Shown: positions 19,579-31,260, numbered from the stretch's first letter. The stretch: DNA of 64,000 nucleotides from Nocardia tengchongensis (GCF_018362975.1 NZ_CP074371.1:3410001-3474000); one strand, 5' to 3'. Program-made: numbers and translations. Notes: generated by a model from the letters alone, not told the origin.

Positions 19579-21009
19579 TTACAGCGGAATGTTCTTGTTG
19601 TTCTGCGGCCGCGACGGCGCGGCGGCCAGGGCGGCCGCGATGGTGGAGCGGGTCTTGGCCGGGTCGACGACCTCGTCCACGACACCGATCGCCATGGCGC
19701 GCTCGACACCGCCGGCGATCCGCTCGTGCTCCTCGGTGAGCCGCTCGAGCATGGCCTCGCGCTCCTCCTCCGGGGCGGCCGCGAGCGCCTTCTTGTGCAG
19801 GATGCCGACCGCGGCCTTGGCGCCCATGACCGCGACCTCCGAGCCCGGCCACGCGTAAACCGCTGTGGCGCCGAGGGATCGGGCGTTCATGGCGATGTAG
19901 GCGCCGCCGTAGATCTTGCGGGTCACCAGGGTGACGCGCGGGACGCGGGCCTCGGCGAAGGCGTGCAGCAGCTTGGCGCCGCGGCGCACCACGCCCTCCA
20001 GCTCCTGCGAGACGCCCGGCAGGTAGCCCGGGACATCGGTGACGACGATCAGCGGGATGCCGAAGGCGTTGCACAGGCGCACGAAACGCGAAGCCTTCTC
20101 GGCGCTCTCGGAGTTGAGGCAACCGCCCAGGCGGATCGGGTTGTTGGCCAGCACGCCGACGGTGCGACCGCCGAGCCGGCCCAGACCGACCACCATGGAG
20201 CGGGCGTAGCCGCCCTGCAGTTCCTCGAAAGTGCTTTCGCCGTCGACATTGTCGAGCAGCTCGTTGATGATCGGCTTGACGTCGTAGGCGCGCTTGGCCG
20301 AGGCCGGCATCATCGCCTTGAGGTCCACGTCGCCGTGCGCGGCGGCGGCCAGGTCGAATTCGCCCTGTTCGGCGAACATCGAGACCAGGCGGCGCGCACG
20401 GTGCATCGCGTCCTGCTCGTCATCGGCGACGATGTGGCAGACACCGGACTTCTTGCCGTGGGTGACCGGGCCACCCAGGGTTTCCATGTCGACACTCTCG
20501 CCGGTCACCGTCTTCACGATGTCCGGGCCGGTCACGAAGACACGGCCTTCGGGAGCCATGATGACGATGTCGGTCAGCGCCGGGCCGTAGGCGGCGCCGC
20601 CGGCGGCGAAGCCGAGCACCACGGAGATCTGGGGGACCAGGCCGGACGCGCGGACCATGGCCTCGAAGACCAGTCCGACGGCGTGCAGGGCCTCGACGCC
20701 CTCGGCCAGTCGCGCGCCGCCCGAATGCCACAGGCCGACAACGGGAATCTTGGAGTCGATGGCGGTGTCGATCGCATCGACGATGTGCTTGCAACCCTCC
20801 ACACCCATCGCGCCACCCATCACGGTGGCGTCGGAGCAGTAGGCGACGGTGCGGACGCCGTCGATCTCGCCGATGGCGGCGAGTACACCGGACTTGTCGC
20901 GGGGGTGCAGCGGAAGAACGGTTCCGGGATCGAAAAATCGCTGCAAGCGACCCAGCGGGTCACGGGGATCGGTCGTGGTGTCCGCGTGTGCGGGGGCCAT
21001 GATGGTCAT
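19579..21009 (-). CDS. accD6: Acyl-CoA carboxylase carboxyltransferase subunit AccD6
   Basis: 476 residues, the biotin-dependent carboxyltransferase beta chain. Two crotonase-like halves are visible: the N-half (GLWHSGGARLAEGVEAL, with acyl-CoA oxyanion glycines) and the C-half (VVTDVPGYLPGVSQE, GGAYIAMNARSLGA). It should transfer CO2 from biotin on an AccA subunit to acetyl-CoA, supplying malonyl-CoA for fatty and mycolic acid synthesis. The position directly after kasA equals accD6 in Mycobacterium tuberculosis (Rv2247). AGGAGAG precedes the ATG at 21009. A strong hairpin lies between kasA and this gene, so it may have its own promoter or reduced read-through. Confidence 0.93.
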   Translation of the reverse strand: MTIMAPAHADTTTDPRDPLGRLQRFFDPGTVLPLHPRDKSGVLAAIGEIDGVRTVAYCSDATVMGGAMGVEGCKHIVDAIDTAIDSKIPVVGLWHSGGARLAEGVEALHAVGLVFEAMVRASGLVPQISVVLGFAAGGAAYGPALTDIVIMAPEGRVFVTGPDIVKTVTGESVDMETLGGPVTHGKKSGVCHIVADDEQDAMHRARRLVSMFAEQGEFDLAAAAHGDVDLKAMMPASAKRAYDVKPIINELLDNVDGESTFEELQGGYARSMVVGLGRLGGRTVGVLANNPIRLGGCLNSESAEKASRFVRLCNAFGIPLIVVTDVPGYLPGVSQELEGVVRRGAKLLHAFAEARVPRVTLVTRKIYGGAYIAMNARSLGATAVYAWPGSEVAVMGAKAAVGILHKKALAAAPEEEREAMLERLTEEHERIAGGVERAMAIGVVDEVVDPAKTRSTIAAALAAAPSRPQNNKNIPL

Positions 21010-21066
21010 CGCAAACTCTCCTCTTGAGGAAAATGCGGTCGCATGAGAGCGGCTGCGAATGTCGTA

Positions 21067-21112
21067 GTCCCGGCAGGGGATCGGATCTGGGATCTCGATC
21101 CCCTGCCGGGAC
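21067..21112 (-). terminator. 17-bp perfect hairpin in the kasA-accD6 gap
   Basis: Arms 21067-21083 and 21096-21112 are perfect inverted repeats of 17 bp with a 12-nt loop, in the 174-bp gap between kasA and accD6. No T-run follows on the minus strand. The sequence is typical of an intrinsic terminator or attenuator in a high-GC genome; alternatively it is an mRNA-processing or stability element that sets different accD6 and kasA levels. It also overlaps the region where a separate accD6 promoter would lie. Confidence 0.7.
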
Positions 21113-21183
21113 CGCTTGTCTTACAGACCGGTTCTAGAAGTGCGCGGTTCGTCTAGACGGTTGATCTTGAAATGAACTGCGCG

Positions 21184-22434
21184 TCAGTACCGGCCGAAGG
21201 CGAGCGCGACATTGTGCCCACCGAAACCGAAGGAGTTGTTGATCGCGTACTGGATGTCCTGATGACGCGCAGCGCCGTGCACGACATCCAGATCGATCGC
21301 CGGATCCTGGTTCTCGAGGTTCAGCGTCGGGGGGACGACTCCGTCCCGAATGCTGAGCACCGTGAGGATCGACTCGAGCGCGCCGACGGCGCCGATCGAG
21401 TGACCCAGGGCCGACTTGGGCGCGTAGACCGAGGCGTGCTTGACGCCCGCCTTGTGAATCGCGTTGGCCTCCGCGGTGTCACCCACGGGGGTGGCAGTCG
21501 CGTGGGCGTTGACGTGGGTGATGTCCGAAGCGGACAGACCCGCGGTCTGCATCGCGCGCTGCATGGCGCGAGCGGCGCCGCTGCCCTCCGGATCGGGAGC
21601 CACCAGGTGGAACCCGTCGGAAGTGATACCCGCGCCCATCAGCCGGGCGTGGATGGTGGCGCCACGAGCCTTGGCGTGCTCCTCGGTCTCGAGGACCATG
21701 AGCGCGCCCGCTTCGCCGAAGACGAAGCCGTCGCGATCCTTGTCGAACGGACGCGAGGCGCCCTTCGGATCGTCGTTACGGGTCGACATGGCCCGCATCA
21801 TGGAGAACGCGGCGATCGGAATCGAGTCGATGAAGCCCTCGACACCACCGGTGACCACCATGTCGGCGTCACCCATGACGATCATCCGCCAGGCGTTGGC
21901 GATGGCCTCCGAACCCGACGAGCACGCCGAGACCGGAGTGACCACTCCCGCGCGGGCCTTGAGCTCGAGACCGACCACGGCGGACGGACCGTTCGGCATG
22001 ACCATCTGAACGGCCAGCGGCGAAACCTTGCGGTAGCCACCGTTCTTCAGCTTGTCGACCGAATCGATCAGTGCGTCACCGCCACCGAGACCGGTGCCGA
22101 TGGCCACACCCAGCCGCAGCGGGTCGACCTCGGGGGTGCCGGCGTTCTTCCACACCTCGCGACCCAGCACGGTGGCCAGGCGCTCGACGTACGCCATGCG
22201 GCGGATCTCGACGCGCTCGAGGAGCGTGTCCGGCGACACCTTCAGGTGGCCGCCGATACGGACCGGAAGGTCGTACTCCGCAATGAAGTCGTCTTCGAGC
22301 GTGTCGATGCCGCTCTCGCCATTGAGGAGGCCCTTCCACGTCGCATCGACGTCACCGGCGATCGACGTGGTCGCCGCCATGCTCGTTACGACGACGTTGG
22401 GAAAGTTCCCGTTCAAGGTGGAAGGAGTGGTCAC
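21184..22434 (-). CDS. kasA: Beta-ketoacyl-ACP synthase KasA (FAS-II)
   Basis: 416 residues, the length of mycobacterial KasA. The Cys-His-His triad is present: nucleophile in SACSSGSEA, first His in [11 protein letters not shown], second in [13 protein letters not shown]. It condenses malonyl-AcpM with growing acyl-AcpM in the FAS-II system that makes meromycolate chains. It lies 11 bp downstream of acpM in the same operon. There is no kasB after it, unlike in M. tuberculosis, so one elongating synthase serves here unless another lies elsewhere. Confidence 0.95.
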   Translation of the reverse strand: MTTPSTLNGNFPNVVVTSMAATTSIAGDVDATWKGLLNGESGIDTLEDDFIAEYDLPVRIGGHLKVSPDTLLERVEIRRMAYVERLATVLGREVWKNAGTPEVDPLRLGVAIGTGLGGGDALIDSVDKLKNGGYRKVSPLAVQMVMPNGPSAVVGLELKARAGVVTPVSACSSGSEAIANAWRMIVMGDADMVVTGGVEGFIDSIPIAAFSMMRAMSTRNDDPKGASRPFDKDRDGFVFGEAGALMVLETEEHAKARGATIHARLMGAGITSDGFHLVAPDPEGSGAARAMQRAMQTAGLSASDITHVNAHATATPVGDTAEANAIHKAGVKHASVYAPKSALGHSIGAVGALESILTVLSIRDGVVPPTLNLENQDPAIDLDVVHGAARHQDIQYAINNSFGFGGHNVALAFGRY

Positions 22435-22445
22435 GGTGTCGGTTC

Positions 22446-22751
22446 CTACTCGCCCTCGGCGCCGAACTTGGACTTCAGCTCGGCGGCCGCGTCGGAGTTC
22501 TCGGCCTCGAGCTTCTGGATGTACGCCACCGCGTCACCGACGGTCTTCAGGCTCGCCAGGTCCTCGTCCGGGATCTTGACGCCGTACTTGTCCTCGGTCT
22601 GGACGGCGATCTCGACCATCGACAGCGAGTCGATGTCCAGGTCGTCGACGAAGGACTTCTCGATGGTGACCTCGGAGGGCTCGATACCGGTCACCTCTTC
22701 GATGATCTTCCCGAGCTCTTCGACGATCTGTTCCTGGGTCAGAGCGGCCAC
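22446..22751 (-). CDS. acpM: Meromycolate extension acyl carrier protein
   Basis: 101 residues. The phosphopantetheine site [12 protein letters not shown] carries the modified Ser in DSL. The acidic helix pattern is that of ACPs, and the C-terminal extension ([20 protein letters not shown]) is the mark of AcpM compared with the ~80-residue standard ACP. It carries acyl chains between KasA and the other FAS-II enzymes and receives malonyl from FabD, encoded just upstream. Confidence 0.95.
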   Translation of the reverse strand: MAALTQEQIVEELGKIIEEVTGIEPSEVTIEKSFVDDLDIDSLSMVEIAVQTEDKYGVKIPDEDLASLKTVGDAVAYIQKLEAENSDAAAELKSKFGAEGE

Positions 22752-22846
22752 TGTGGTGGCTCCTTATCTTCTGTAGAGGGGTAGGGATTCATGGTTTGCG
22801 ACCAGGTTGCTCCATCGCCGTTGATAAGAGCGGGCCGCAGGCCAAG

Positions 22847-23761
22847 CTAGCTTGCCGCGGTGAGTTCCGCGAGCGCGGGGAGGTCCGCGGGTGTCTTCAG
22901 CGCCAGGTTCGGGGTGCCCTTGAGCTCCCGCTTGGCGATGCCGACCAGGGTGCCCGCCGGCGGCAACTCTGCCACCGCGGAAACCCCTGCCGCACGGATC
23001 GTTTCGGTGCACAGGTCCCAGCGCACGGGGCGCGTGACCTGAGCAGCGAGCTTGTCGATCGCGTCCTTGCCCGAGCTGACCGGCTGACCGTCGAAGTTCG
23101 ACAGCAGGGTCCGGACCGGCTCGTTCGGGACGATCTGGGCGATGGCCTCCGCGACCGCGTCCTGGGCGGGTGCCATGAACGCGGTGTGGAAGGCGCCGGC
23201 GACCGGCAGTGCGCGGACGCGGGCCTTTTCGGGCGGGTTCGCGGCAAGGGCTTCGAGCGCCTCGAGCTTACCCGCGGCCACGATCTGACCCACCGCGTTG
23301 CGGTTGGCCGGGATCAGGCCGAGTTCCTCGAGTCGTGCGAGGACCTCCGCTTCGTCACCACCGAGCACCGCGGACATGCCGGTCGGCTCGAGTGCGCAAG
23401 CCTTGGCCATCTCCGCTCCGCGGATGGCGGCCAAGGTCACCGCGTCATCGGCGGAGATGACTCCGGCGACGGCCGCGGCGGCGAATTCGCCGACCGAGTG
23501 TCCGGCGACGACTGTATCCGCGGACAACGAATCCTGCGGGATTTCAGCGAAAGCCAGCAGGGCGGCCGCGACGACGAGCGGCTGGGTGACAGCCGTGTCG
23601 ACGATTTCATCGGCGGTCGCAGTCGTGCCCAACCGCAGCAGGTCCAGCCCCGCGGCCTTGCCCCACAGCGCGACGCGGTCCGCGGCGCCGGGAAGCTCCA
23701 GCCAAGAGGTGAGCATGCCGGGTGTCTGTGAGCCCTGTCCGGGCGCAAGCAATGCGATCAC
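22847..23761 (-). CDS. fabD: Malonyl-CoA:ACP transacylase
   Basis: 304 residues. The oxyanion glycines are in LLAPGQGSQTPGM, the catalytic Ser in AGHSVGEFAAA, and the catalytic His in AGAFHTAFM. It loads malonyl onto AcpM for FAS-II. The frame is open 31 codons further, but VIALLAPGQGSQ at the GTG of 23761 aligns with family N-termini. No clear Shine-Dalgarno is seen, so a leaderless or weakly initiated message is possible. It is the first gene of the fabD-acpM-kasA unit, and a MabR-like inverted repeat lies ~70-90 nt upstream. Confidence 0.93.
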   Translation of the reverse strand: MIALLAPGQGSQTPGMLTSWLELPGAADRVALWGKAAGLDLLRLGTTATADEIVDTAVTQPLVVAAALLAFAEIPQDSLSADTVVAGHSVGEFAAAAVAGVISADDAVTLAAIRGAEMAKACALEPTGMSAVLGGDEAEVLARLEELGLIPANRNAVGQIVAAGKLEALEALAANPPEKARVRALPVAGAFHTAFMAPAQDAVAEAIAQIVPNEPVRTLLSNFDGQPVSSGKDAIDKLAAQVTRPVRWDLCTETIRAAGVSAVAELPPAGTLVGIAKRELKGTPNLALKTPADLPALAELTAAS

Positions 23762-23827
23762 GGGTTTAAGAAAACACTGTGAGGCGGCTCTCACGAGATG
23801 TCGGCGCGAATGAAGCTTCCTCGGCAG

Positions 23828-23848
23828 TTTTGTGAGGAGTCCACAAAA
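23828..23848. promoter_or_regulatory. Putative MabR operator upstream of fabD
   Basis: The half-sites TTTTGT and ACAAAA form an inverted repeat with a 9-nt spacer in the 128-bp gap between mabR and fabD. I recall a TTTTGT...ACAAAA inverted repeat as the MabR site in the mycobacterial fasII promoter; the published spacer length should be checked. Here the site lies 67-87 nt before the fabD start, a sensible place for a regulator of this operon. Such an AT-rich dyad stands out in this high-GC sequence. Confidence 0.65.
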
Positions 23849-23889
23849 GACCACGTGGGCTGTCCGGATCGCCCGATCCTCGAATCTCG

Positions 23890-25221
23890 TTACACCCCAT
23901 CCTTAGGGTCTGTGACCGGAGTCACATCAGTGGCAGGAGTGGGTGATTCGTTACGGGTTCGTGTCAGCCGGCCTACTGTGGCCGCGATCCGTAACACATA
24001 GGCATCGCGCGGATTCATCGGATCCCGACCTGTGATGTCGCCGATCCGCTTGAGGCGATAGCGCACCGTATTTGGATGAACGAACAGCTGGCGGGCGCAG
24101 GTTTCGACGGCTCCACCGCAATCCAGATACGCGTCCAGCGTGTCCGATAAATCGGCGCTGGCGGCGGCCAACGGTAACACGAGCAGCTCGTTCAGGGCGT
24201 CGATGGCGGCCCGGTCGCCCAGCAGGGCGCGTTCCGGCAACAATTCGGACGCGTGCACTGGTCGGGGGGCTCCCCGCCAGCCCACCACGGCCTCCATCCC
24301 GGCCATCGCCTCCACCGAACTCACGTGCGCCGCGGACAGCGCCCGCATGGTCGGGCCGATCACCACCGGGCCCTCACTGAAGGCATCCGCCAGCAGATCC
24401 GCGAGGAACTGCGACGGATACATCGGGTCGCCGAGATGTCCGCTGACTACCATTACCAGCCGCGAACCCTGCACCACGGCGAGCGCGTTGCGGCCGTGCC
24501 GGGCGGCCACCGCATGTACGGAACTGACAACGGCCACCTGATCCTTGGGTGGAGTCCCCACCAAAACGGTGGCGGGCGCTGTCGCGTCCCAATTGAGGGT
24601 GGCCGCGCGCGAGAGCATTTCGGGACCGTTGTCGCCGCGCACCACGGCGTCGACGACCAGCGCCTCCAATCGGGTGTCCCACGCGCCGCGCGACTCCGCG
24701 GCCGAGGCGTACACCGAGGCGGCCGCGAACCCGAGCTCCCGCCCGTATCGCAACACCGCCTCGGTGAGCGCCACCAGCTGCCGGTCGTTGCGCGCCAACG
24801 CCGGCAGCCACTGCTCGAAGAACTCCATGGCCACCCGGACCATGTCGACGGTCTGGCGCAGCGTCAGCCGCCGCGCCAGATCGTCGGGAATCACTTGGAA
24901 GGCATCGAGACTGAACCGGATGTCGGACTCCGGGTCCTGCAGCCATTCCAGGAAGTTCACCACCGCCGTCTGCACCAGCATCTGGACCCCCGCACGCTGG
25001 GCGGCGTCCAGATTGGCGAAGAACGGCAACCGATCCTGCATCGAGGCCACGGCCTCGGTCGACAGGCGCCCGGAGAACTGCTTGACCCGTTTCAGGAGGG
25101 TGTCCGGAAGCGGGTCGCGCGTCTGCCGATTCGGGGAGAGCGCGCCGGTCGGAAGATAGACCTCGTGGGAGGAGGTGCCCTCTTCGTTTATCCGGCGCGG
25201 CCTCGGCGGTTTACGTTCCAC
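23890..25221 (-). CDS. mabR: PucR/CdaR-type regulator MabR of the FAS-II operon
   Basis: 443 residues. The C-terminal ~60 residues are a PucR-type helix-turn-helix (LDAYLDCGGAVETCARQLFVHPNTVRYRLKRI). The middle resembles the GGDEF-like CdaR domain, and the N-terminal half is a helical sensor. Position and architecture match M. tuberculosis Rv2242 (MabR), a regulator of the fasII genes that responds to long-chain acyl-CoA. It lies between aceE (15 bp gap) and fabD, all on one strand, so it may be co-transcribed with aceE as well as from a separate promoter. Confidence 0.92.
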   Translation of the reverse strand: MERKPPRPRRINEEGTSSHEVYLPTGALSPNRQTRDPLPDTLLKRVKQFSGRLSTEAVASMQDRLPFFANLDAAQRAGVQMLVQTAVVNFLEWLQDPESDIRFSLDAFQVIPDDLARRLTLRQTVDMVRVAMEFFEQWLPALARNDRQLVALTEAVLRYGRELGFAAASVYASAAESRGAWDTRLEALVVDAVVRGDNGPEMLSRAATLNWDATAPATVLVGTPPKDQVAVVSSVHAVAARHGRNALAVVQGSRLVMVVSGHLGDPMYPSQFLADLLADAFSEGPVVIGPTMRALSAAHVSSVEAMAGMEAVVGWRGAPRPVHASELLPERALLGDRAAIDALNELLVLPLAAASADLSDTLDAYLDCGGAVETCARQLFVHPNTVRYRLKRIGDITGRDPMNPRDAYVLRIAATVGRLTRTRNESPTPATDVTPVTDPKDGV

Positions 25222-25236
25222 AGCTCTTATGTTCGG

Positions 25237-28137
<2,901 letters not shown>

Positions 28138-28369
28138 GACGTTTGCTCCTCGTACACATGGGGTGGGACATCTGGTGTGGCGTCAATACCCCGGGTAGCC
28201 GTTGGTGCGCGGCGTACCCGTAATGATTGGTTTGGGGCGCATCTCACATCCTTGCCGATGATGCGACCCAGGTCATCATGTCAGCCGGAAATCCAGTACG
28301 GTGGCGCAGGGAACCGCGCCGCTCGCGTCGCCGTTCATTGTCTTCCGGGCTGGATCGGGGAGGAACCAA

Positions 28370-28933
28370 GTGAAGCTGCTGAACCCGCGGGGGTTCGGAT
28401 TGCTGTGCGCGTCCGGGGCTCTGGCAACAGGTTTGGTACTGGCCGGGTGCGCGAACACGGTCGAGGGTACTCCCACGGCGAATCAGGTTCAGGTGTCGTC
28501 GTACAAGGCCGACGCGGCCACGTCCGCGGCGGCGGCCAGCGCCTCGAAGCAGGCCGCGGCGAAGGCGAAGGCGACCTCCGACAATTGCGGCCCGTTCCGC
28601 AAGACCACCGGCGCTCAGGTGGATCGCTACAACGAGTTCGTCGACGCGCACGACGCGGGGGACGTGAGCGTGGCCGACAAGAACGCCAAGCGCGACGCGG
28701 CGGCGCAGGCGCTCGAGGACGCGGCCAAGACCGTCGAGGCTCAGGTGACCGCCTCCGGGCCGGACCTCGCGCCGGAGGTGGCGCAGAAGCTCACCGACTA
28801 CGTGAGCGCGGCCCGGGATCTGGCCGCGTCGGTCCGGAAGCTGACGACCAATTCGTCGGTGGCGCCGTTGAACGACGCGAGCCACAAGGTCAACGATACT
28901 TTGACGGCGGTCCGCAACGCCTGCCCCGCCTAG
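28370..28933 (+). CDS. Ala-rich helical lipoprotein
   Basis: 187 residues. The GTG at 28370 has GGGGAGGAA upstream. The signal peptide ends in the lipobox LVLAGC. The mature part is almost all helix, rich in Ala, Lys, Asp and Thr, with one small Cys pair (NCG, NACP). It lies between divergent aceE and the DUF3052 gene, where M. tuberculosis has Rv2240c. Function unknown; a surface-anchored helical protein. Confidence 0.8.
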   Translation: MKLLNPRGFGLLCASGALATGLVLAGCANTVEGTPTANQVQVSSYKADAATSAAAASASKQAAAKAKATSDNCGPFRKTTGAQVDRYNEFVDAHDAGDVSVADKNAKRDAAAQALEDAAKTVEAQVTASGPDLAPEVAQKLTDYVSAARDLAASVRKLTTNSSVAPLNDASHKVNDTLTAVRNACPA

Positions 28934-29097
28934 CCGATTGACCAGGTCGGGCGGTGTTTCGGGTGGCTTGTCCGGTGAGTCCTGTGGGTCTCACATACGA
29001 CATTTAGGGAGCGATTTCGGCCGATCGGCTTGCGCTGGGGGCTTTTACCATGTTCGCTTGCAACTACCTATTGTCGGGAATTGAGGAGGACACCACC

Positions 29098-29520
29098 GTG
29101 GTCGCCGCGGCGGACGCGCAGAACTACGCTCAGAAGCTTGGCATTTCACACGACATGGTGGTTCAGGAACTGGGCTGGGACGAGGACGCGGACGACGCGC
29201 TTCGGTCCGAGATCGAAGAGGCCACCGGCTCCGAGCTGCTCGACGAAGACACCGACGAGGTTGTCGACGTCGTGCTGCTGTGGTGGCGGGATGGTGACGG
29301 AGACCTGGTCGATGAACTGCTCAATGTGATCACCCCGCTCGCCGACGACGGCGTCGTGTGGGTGCTCAGCCCCAAAACGGGGCAGCAAGGCCATGTCGAT
29401 CCGAGTGAGATTGCCGAGTCGGCCCCGCCTGCCGGCCTCACCTCGACCACTCCGGTCTCCCTGGGCTCCTGGACGGGCACCAAGCTCACCCAGCCCAAGA
29501 CACCCTCCAAGCAGCGCTGA
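29098..29520 (+). CDS. DUF3052 family protein (Rv2239c-like)
   Basis: 140 residues. The GTG at 29098 has GAGGAGGA at good spacing, and the family start VAAADAQNYAQKLGI is present. The body is strongly acidic (WDEDADDALRSEIEEATG, DEDTDEVVDVVLLWWRDGDGD), followed by a Thr/Pro-rich tail. It is conserved beside ahpE and aceE in mycolata. Cytosolic, no known activity. Confidence 0.87.
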   Translation: MVAAADAQNYAQKLGISHDMVVQELGWDEDADDALRSEIEEATGSELLDEDTDEVVDVVLLWWRDGDGDLVDELLNVITPLADDGVVWVLSPKTGQQGHVDPSEIAESAPPAGLTSTTPVSLGSWTGTKLTQPKTPSKQR

Positions 29521-29655
29521 GGCCTCCACCACTAGGGTTTCAGTGAATCGAGTGCACCCGGTCGGACACCACGCCTATCCGGCCGGGCGCACTCGCTACT
29601 GTGCGCCGGAACAACTCGGTGCCGCGCGCCAGGACTTCAGGATGGAGGGGAACGC

Positions 29656-30120
29656 ATGCCGCTCGAGATCGGTTCGCTCGCACCGGACTTCACGCTCAAG
29701 GATCAGAACAACCAGGAAGTCACCCTGTCGAGCTTCCGCGGCCACAAGAACGTCCTGATCGTCTTCTACCCCCTCGCCTTCACCGGCATCTGCCAGGGTG
29801 AACTCTGCAAGGTCCGCGACGAGCTCCCCAAGTTCCAGAACGACAACGCGGAAATCCTCGCCATCTCCGTAGGCCCCCCGCCCACCCACAAGATCTGGGC
29901 CGCCGAACAGGGCTACACCTTCCCCCTCCTGTCCGACTTCTGGCCGCACGGCGAGATAGCCCAGGCCTACGGCGTCTTCAACGCCAAATCCGGCTACCCC
30001 AACCGCGGCACCTTCGTCGTAGACAAAGACGGCATCATCCGCTTCGCCGAAATGAACGGCCCCGGCGAGCCCCGTGACCAGGCAGCTTGGGAAAAAGCCC
30101 TCGCCACACTAGATTCATAA
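29656..30120 (+). CDS. ahpE: One-cysteine peroxiredoxin AhpE
   Basis: 154 residues, full family length. The peroxidatic Cys lies in YPLAFTGICQGELC, the AhpE-type version of the PxxxTxxC motif, and the conserved Arg is in the C-terminal half. It reduces hydroperoxides, notably fatty-acid hydroperoxides and peroxynitrite, with mycothiol/mycoredoxin as reductant in mycobacteria. GGAGGGGAA precedes the ATG. It is the last gene before the tRNA-Val, and a small hairpin follows. Confidence 0.92.
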   Translation: MPLEIGSLAPDFTLKDQNNQEVTLSSFRGHKNVLIVFYPLAFTGICQGELCKVRDELPKFQNDNAEILAISVGPPPTHKIWAAEQGYTFPLLSDFWPHGEIAQAYGVFNAKSGYPNRGTFVVDKDGIIRFAEMNGPGEPRDQAAWEKALATLDS

Positions 30121-30125
30121 TCCGT

Positions 30126-30144
30126 CGCCCGGTCTCACCGGGCG
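30126..30144 (+). terminator. Hairpin after ahpE
   Basis: The 7-bp stem CGCCCGG / CCGGGCG with a 5-nt loop begins 5 nt after the ahpE stop and ends just before the tRNA gene. It is a likely terminator. Confidence 0.6.
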
Positions 30145-30148
30145 GTTG

Positions 30149-30220
30149 GGGCGTATAGCTCAGCGGTAGAGCACTGGTTTTACACACCAGCGGTCGGCGG
30201 TTCGATCCCGTCTGCGCCCA
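30149..30220 (+). tRNA. tRNA-Val (anticodon TAC), attL of the integrated element
   Basis: A full cloverleaf can be drawn: acceptor stem GGGCGTA / TGCGCCC plus discriminator A, D-arm TAGCTCAGCGGTAGAGC, anticodon loop TTTACAC with anticodon TAC, and T-arm GGCGG-TTCGATC-CCGTC (one G-U pair). CCA is not encoded. The 3' part from 30173 is repeated at 58135-58182, so this gene is the integration site, and its present 3' half is probably element-derived. Confidence 0.95.
30173..30197 (+). repeat. attL core: 25-bp identity with the right end
   Basis: These 25 bases, from the 3' side of the anticodon stem through the anticodon loop and variable loop, are identical to 58135-58159. Similarity continues to the tRNA 3' end with three mismatches in 23 bases. 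An anticodon-region identity segment is usual for AICE integrases of the pSAM2 kind. Confidence 0.85.
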
Positions 30221-30225
30221 CTCCC

Positions 30226-30252
30226 GGAAACCCAGGCCAGGCCTGGGTTTCC
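30226..30252. terminator. 13-bp hairpin directly after tRNA-Val
   Basis: GGAAACCCAGGCC and its exact complement GGCCTGGGTTTCC flank one base, 5 nt after the tRNA 3' end. It can end tRNA transcription and read-through from the integrase side. The matching position after the right tRNA copy holds a different hairpin. Confidence 0.65.
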
Positions 30253-30337
30253 GTGTAGCAGCCTTTGAGCTGGAAGGCGATCGTGTAGGCAAGCGTGTAT
30301 CAGACGCTAGTAACTAGGCATTCGCCAAGCGAACCGA

Positions 30338-30664
30338 TCAAACCTGCCTTGCAACTCCTGATCGGCAGCTGTCGCACCACTCGATTGTGTTTTGAGTTCT
30401 TTGTCGTGCCTTACCTTGGCTGAAGGTGGCGTAGGCGGTGCGGTGTCTCCCACAGAATGCGAACACCGAAGCATCCGAGTAGTCGGCAGCGAGCACGGTG
30501 TGTGTCGCTACCTCCCAGACCGCAACACTGTCACCGCGGCCTGGGAATCTTGGGGCGGTGTCGACGATGCCGCCCGCTCGCCGCTCGCCGATCTCAAGAT
30601 CGGGTCCAGCTGCCATGCACAATGCGAGCCAAGCGTTGACCTTTTGGCATTGTCTCGCGTCCAT
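30338..30664 (-). CDS. Small Cys-containing ORF, or displaced C-terminus of the nuclease-like protein
   Basis: 108 codons overlapping the last 157 bases of the nuclease-like gene in another frame. The frame has actinobacterial third-position GC over its middle part and a plausible zinc-like end (FCGRHRTAY ... EWCDSCRSG). Either it is a separate small protein, or the upstream gene contains a one-base error and this is its true C-terminus; similar frame breaks are common in this window. No function recognised. Confidence 0.4.
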   Translation of the reverse strand: MDARQCQKVNAWLALCMAAGPDLEIGERRAGGIVDTAPRFPGRGDSVAVWEVATHTVLAADYSDASVFAFCGRHRTAYATFSQGKARQRTQNTIEWCDSCRSGVARQV

Positions 30665-31260
30665 GCTTCATGCCGTGCATCCCGCGCAGCGAAGTCAGCC
30701 GACGTTGGGAACCGGCCTGAGGTGCACTCTGGGTACCGAGGCATCTCATGATCGTTCGGCGCGGGGCGTTCCGGTAGCTGAGGACCGGGGTCCATGTAGG
30801 GGACGGGCTCCGGTTCAATATCGAGGAACTGCTGCCGAACCCCGGCCATGAACGGGCGGTCTAGGATTGCGGTGGCCCGTTCGAGGTGACAGAGCTCGAA
30901 ACGTGCATCGCCACAGAGTGTTTTGAGCTGGCTCCGCTCCGCAAGCATCAGTTCCTGGTTGGTGATGAAGGCGAACCCGCCCGCATCGTGCTTCGCAGCT
31001 GCCTTGAGATCCTCTACGAACTTCCGTTTGATCGTCGTGAATGTTTGCTGGCCTCGGGGGAAGTAGACGGCGTAGCACCACGGCTCGCCTTCCTTGGTGC
31101 ATGTGCCATCTCGACCGTTGTCTTTGCCGCCCAGCGGGTGAGATGGGTCGATGTTCTGGAAACCCTCGTGGTAAAGCAGCTGAATGGCGAGCCGTTCTGC
31201 CTGGCTATGCCCGTGTGTCCACTCAAGCAGACGATGCCACGTCTCATCCCACCTGGTCAC
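30508..31260 (-). CDS. Putative PD-(D/E)XK restriction-endonuclease-like protein
   Basis: 250 residues. Residues ~18-110 contain GGKDNGRDG, an AVYFPRGQQTF strand and KRKFVEDL...GFAFITNQEL. I connect this pattern with Mrr-like restriction-endonuclease-fold domains found at the start of actinobacterial defence proteins; the Asp of GGxDxGxD would be the metal ligand. The last ~80 residues are unassigned and may be out of frame. The GTG at 31260 has no Shine-Dalgarno. The gene sits between the integrase and attL, a frequent place for defence cargo. Nuclease activity is inference. Confidence 0.5.
   Translation of the reverse strand: MTRWDETWHRLLEWTHGHSQAERLAIQLLYHEGFQNIDPSHPLGGKDNGRDGTCTKEGEPWCYAVYFPRGQQTFTTIKRKFVEDLKAAAKHDAGGFAFITNQELMLAERSQLKTLCGDARFELCHLERATAILDRPFMAGVRQQFLDIEPEPVPYMDPGPQLPERPAPNDHEMPRYPECTSGRFPTSADFAARDARHEAWTRDNAKRSTLGSHCAWQLDPILRSASGERAASSTPPQDSQAAVTVLRSGR

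Noticed and set aside
17889..19709. 606-codon minus-strand frame opposite the BBE oxidoreductase
   Set aside because: Antisense shadow; the plus strand has complete FAD and BBE motifs and a ribosome site.
19564..21027. 487-codon plus-strand frame opposite accD6
   Set aside because: Antisense shadow of a highly conserved carboxyltransferase.
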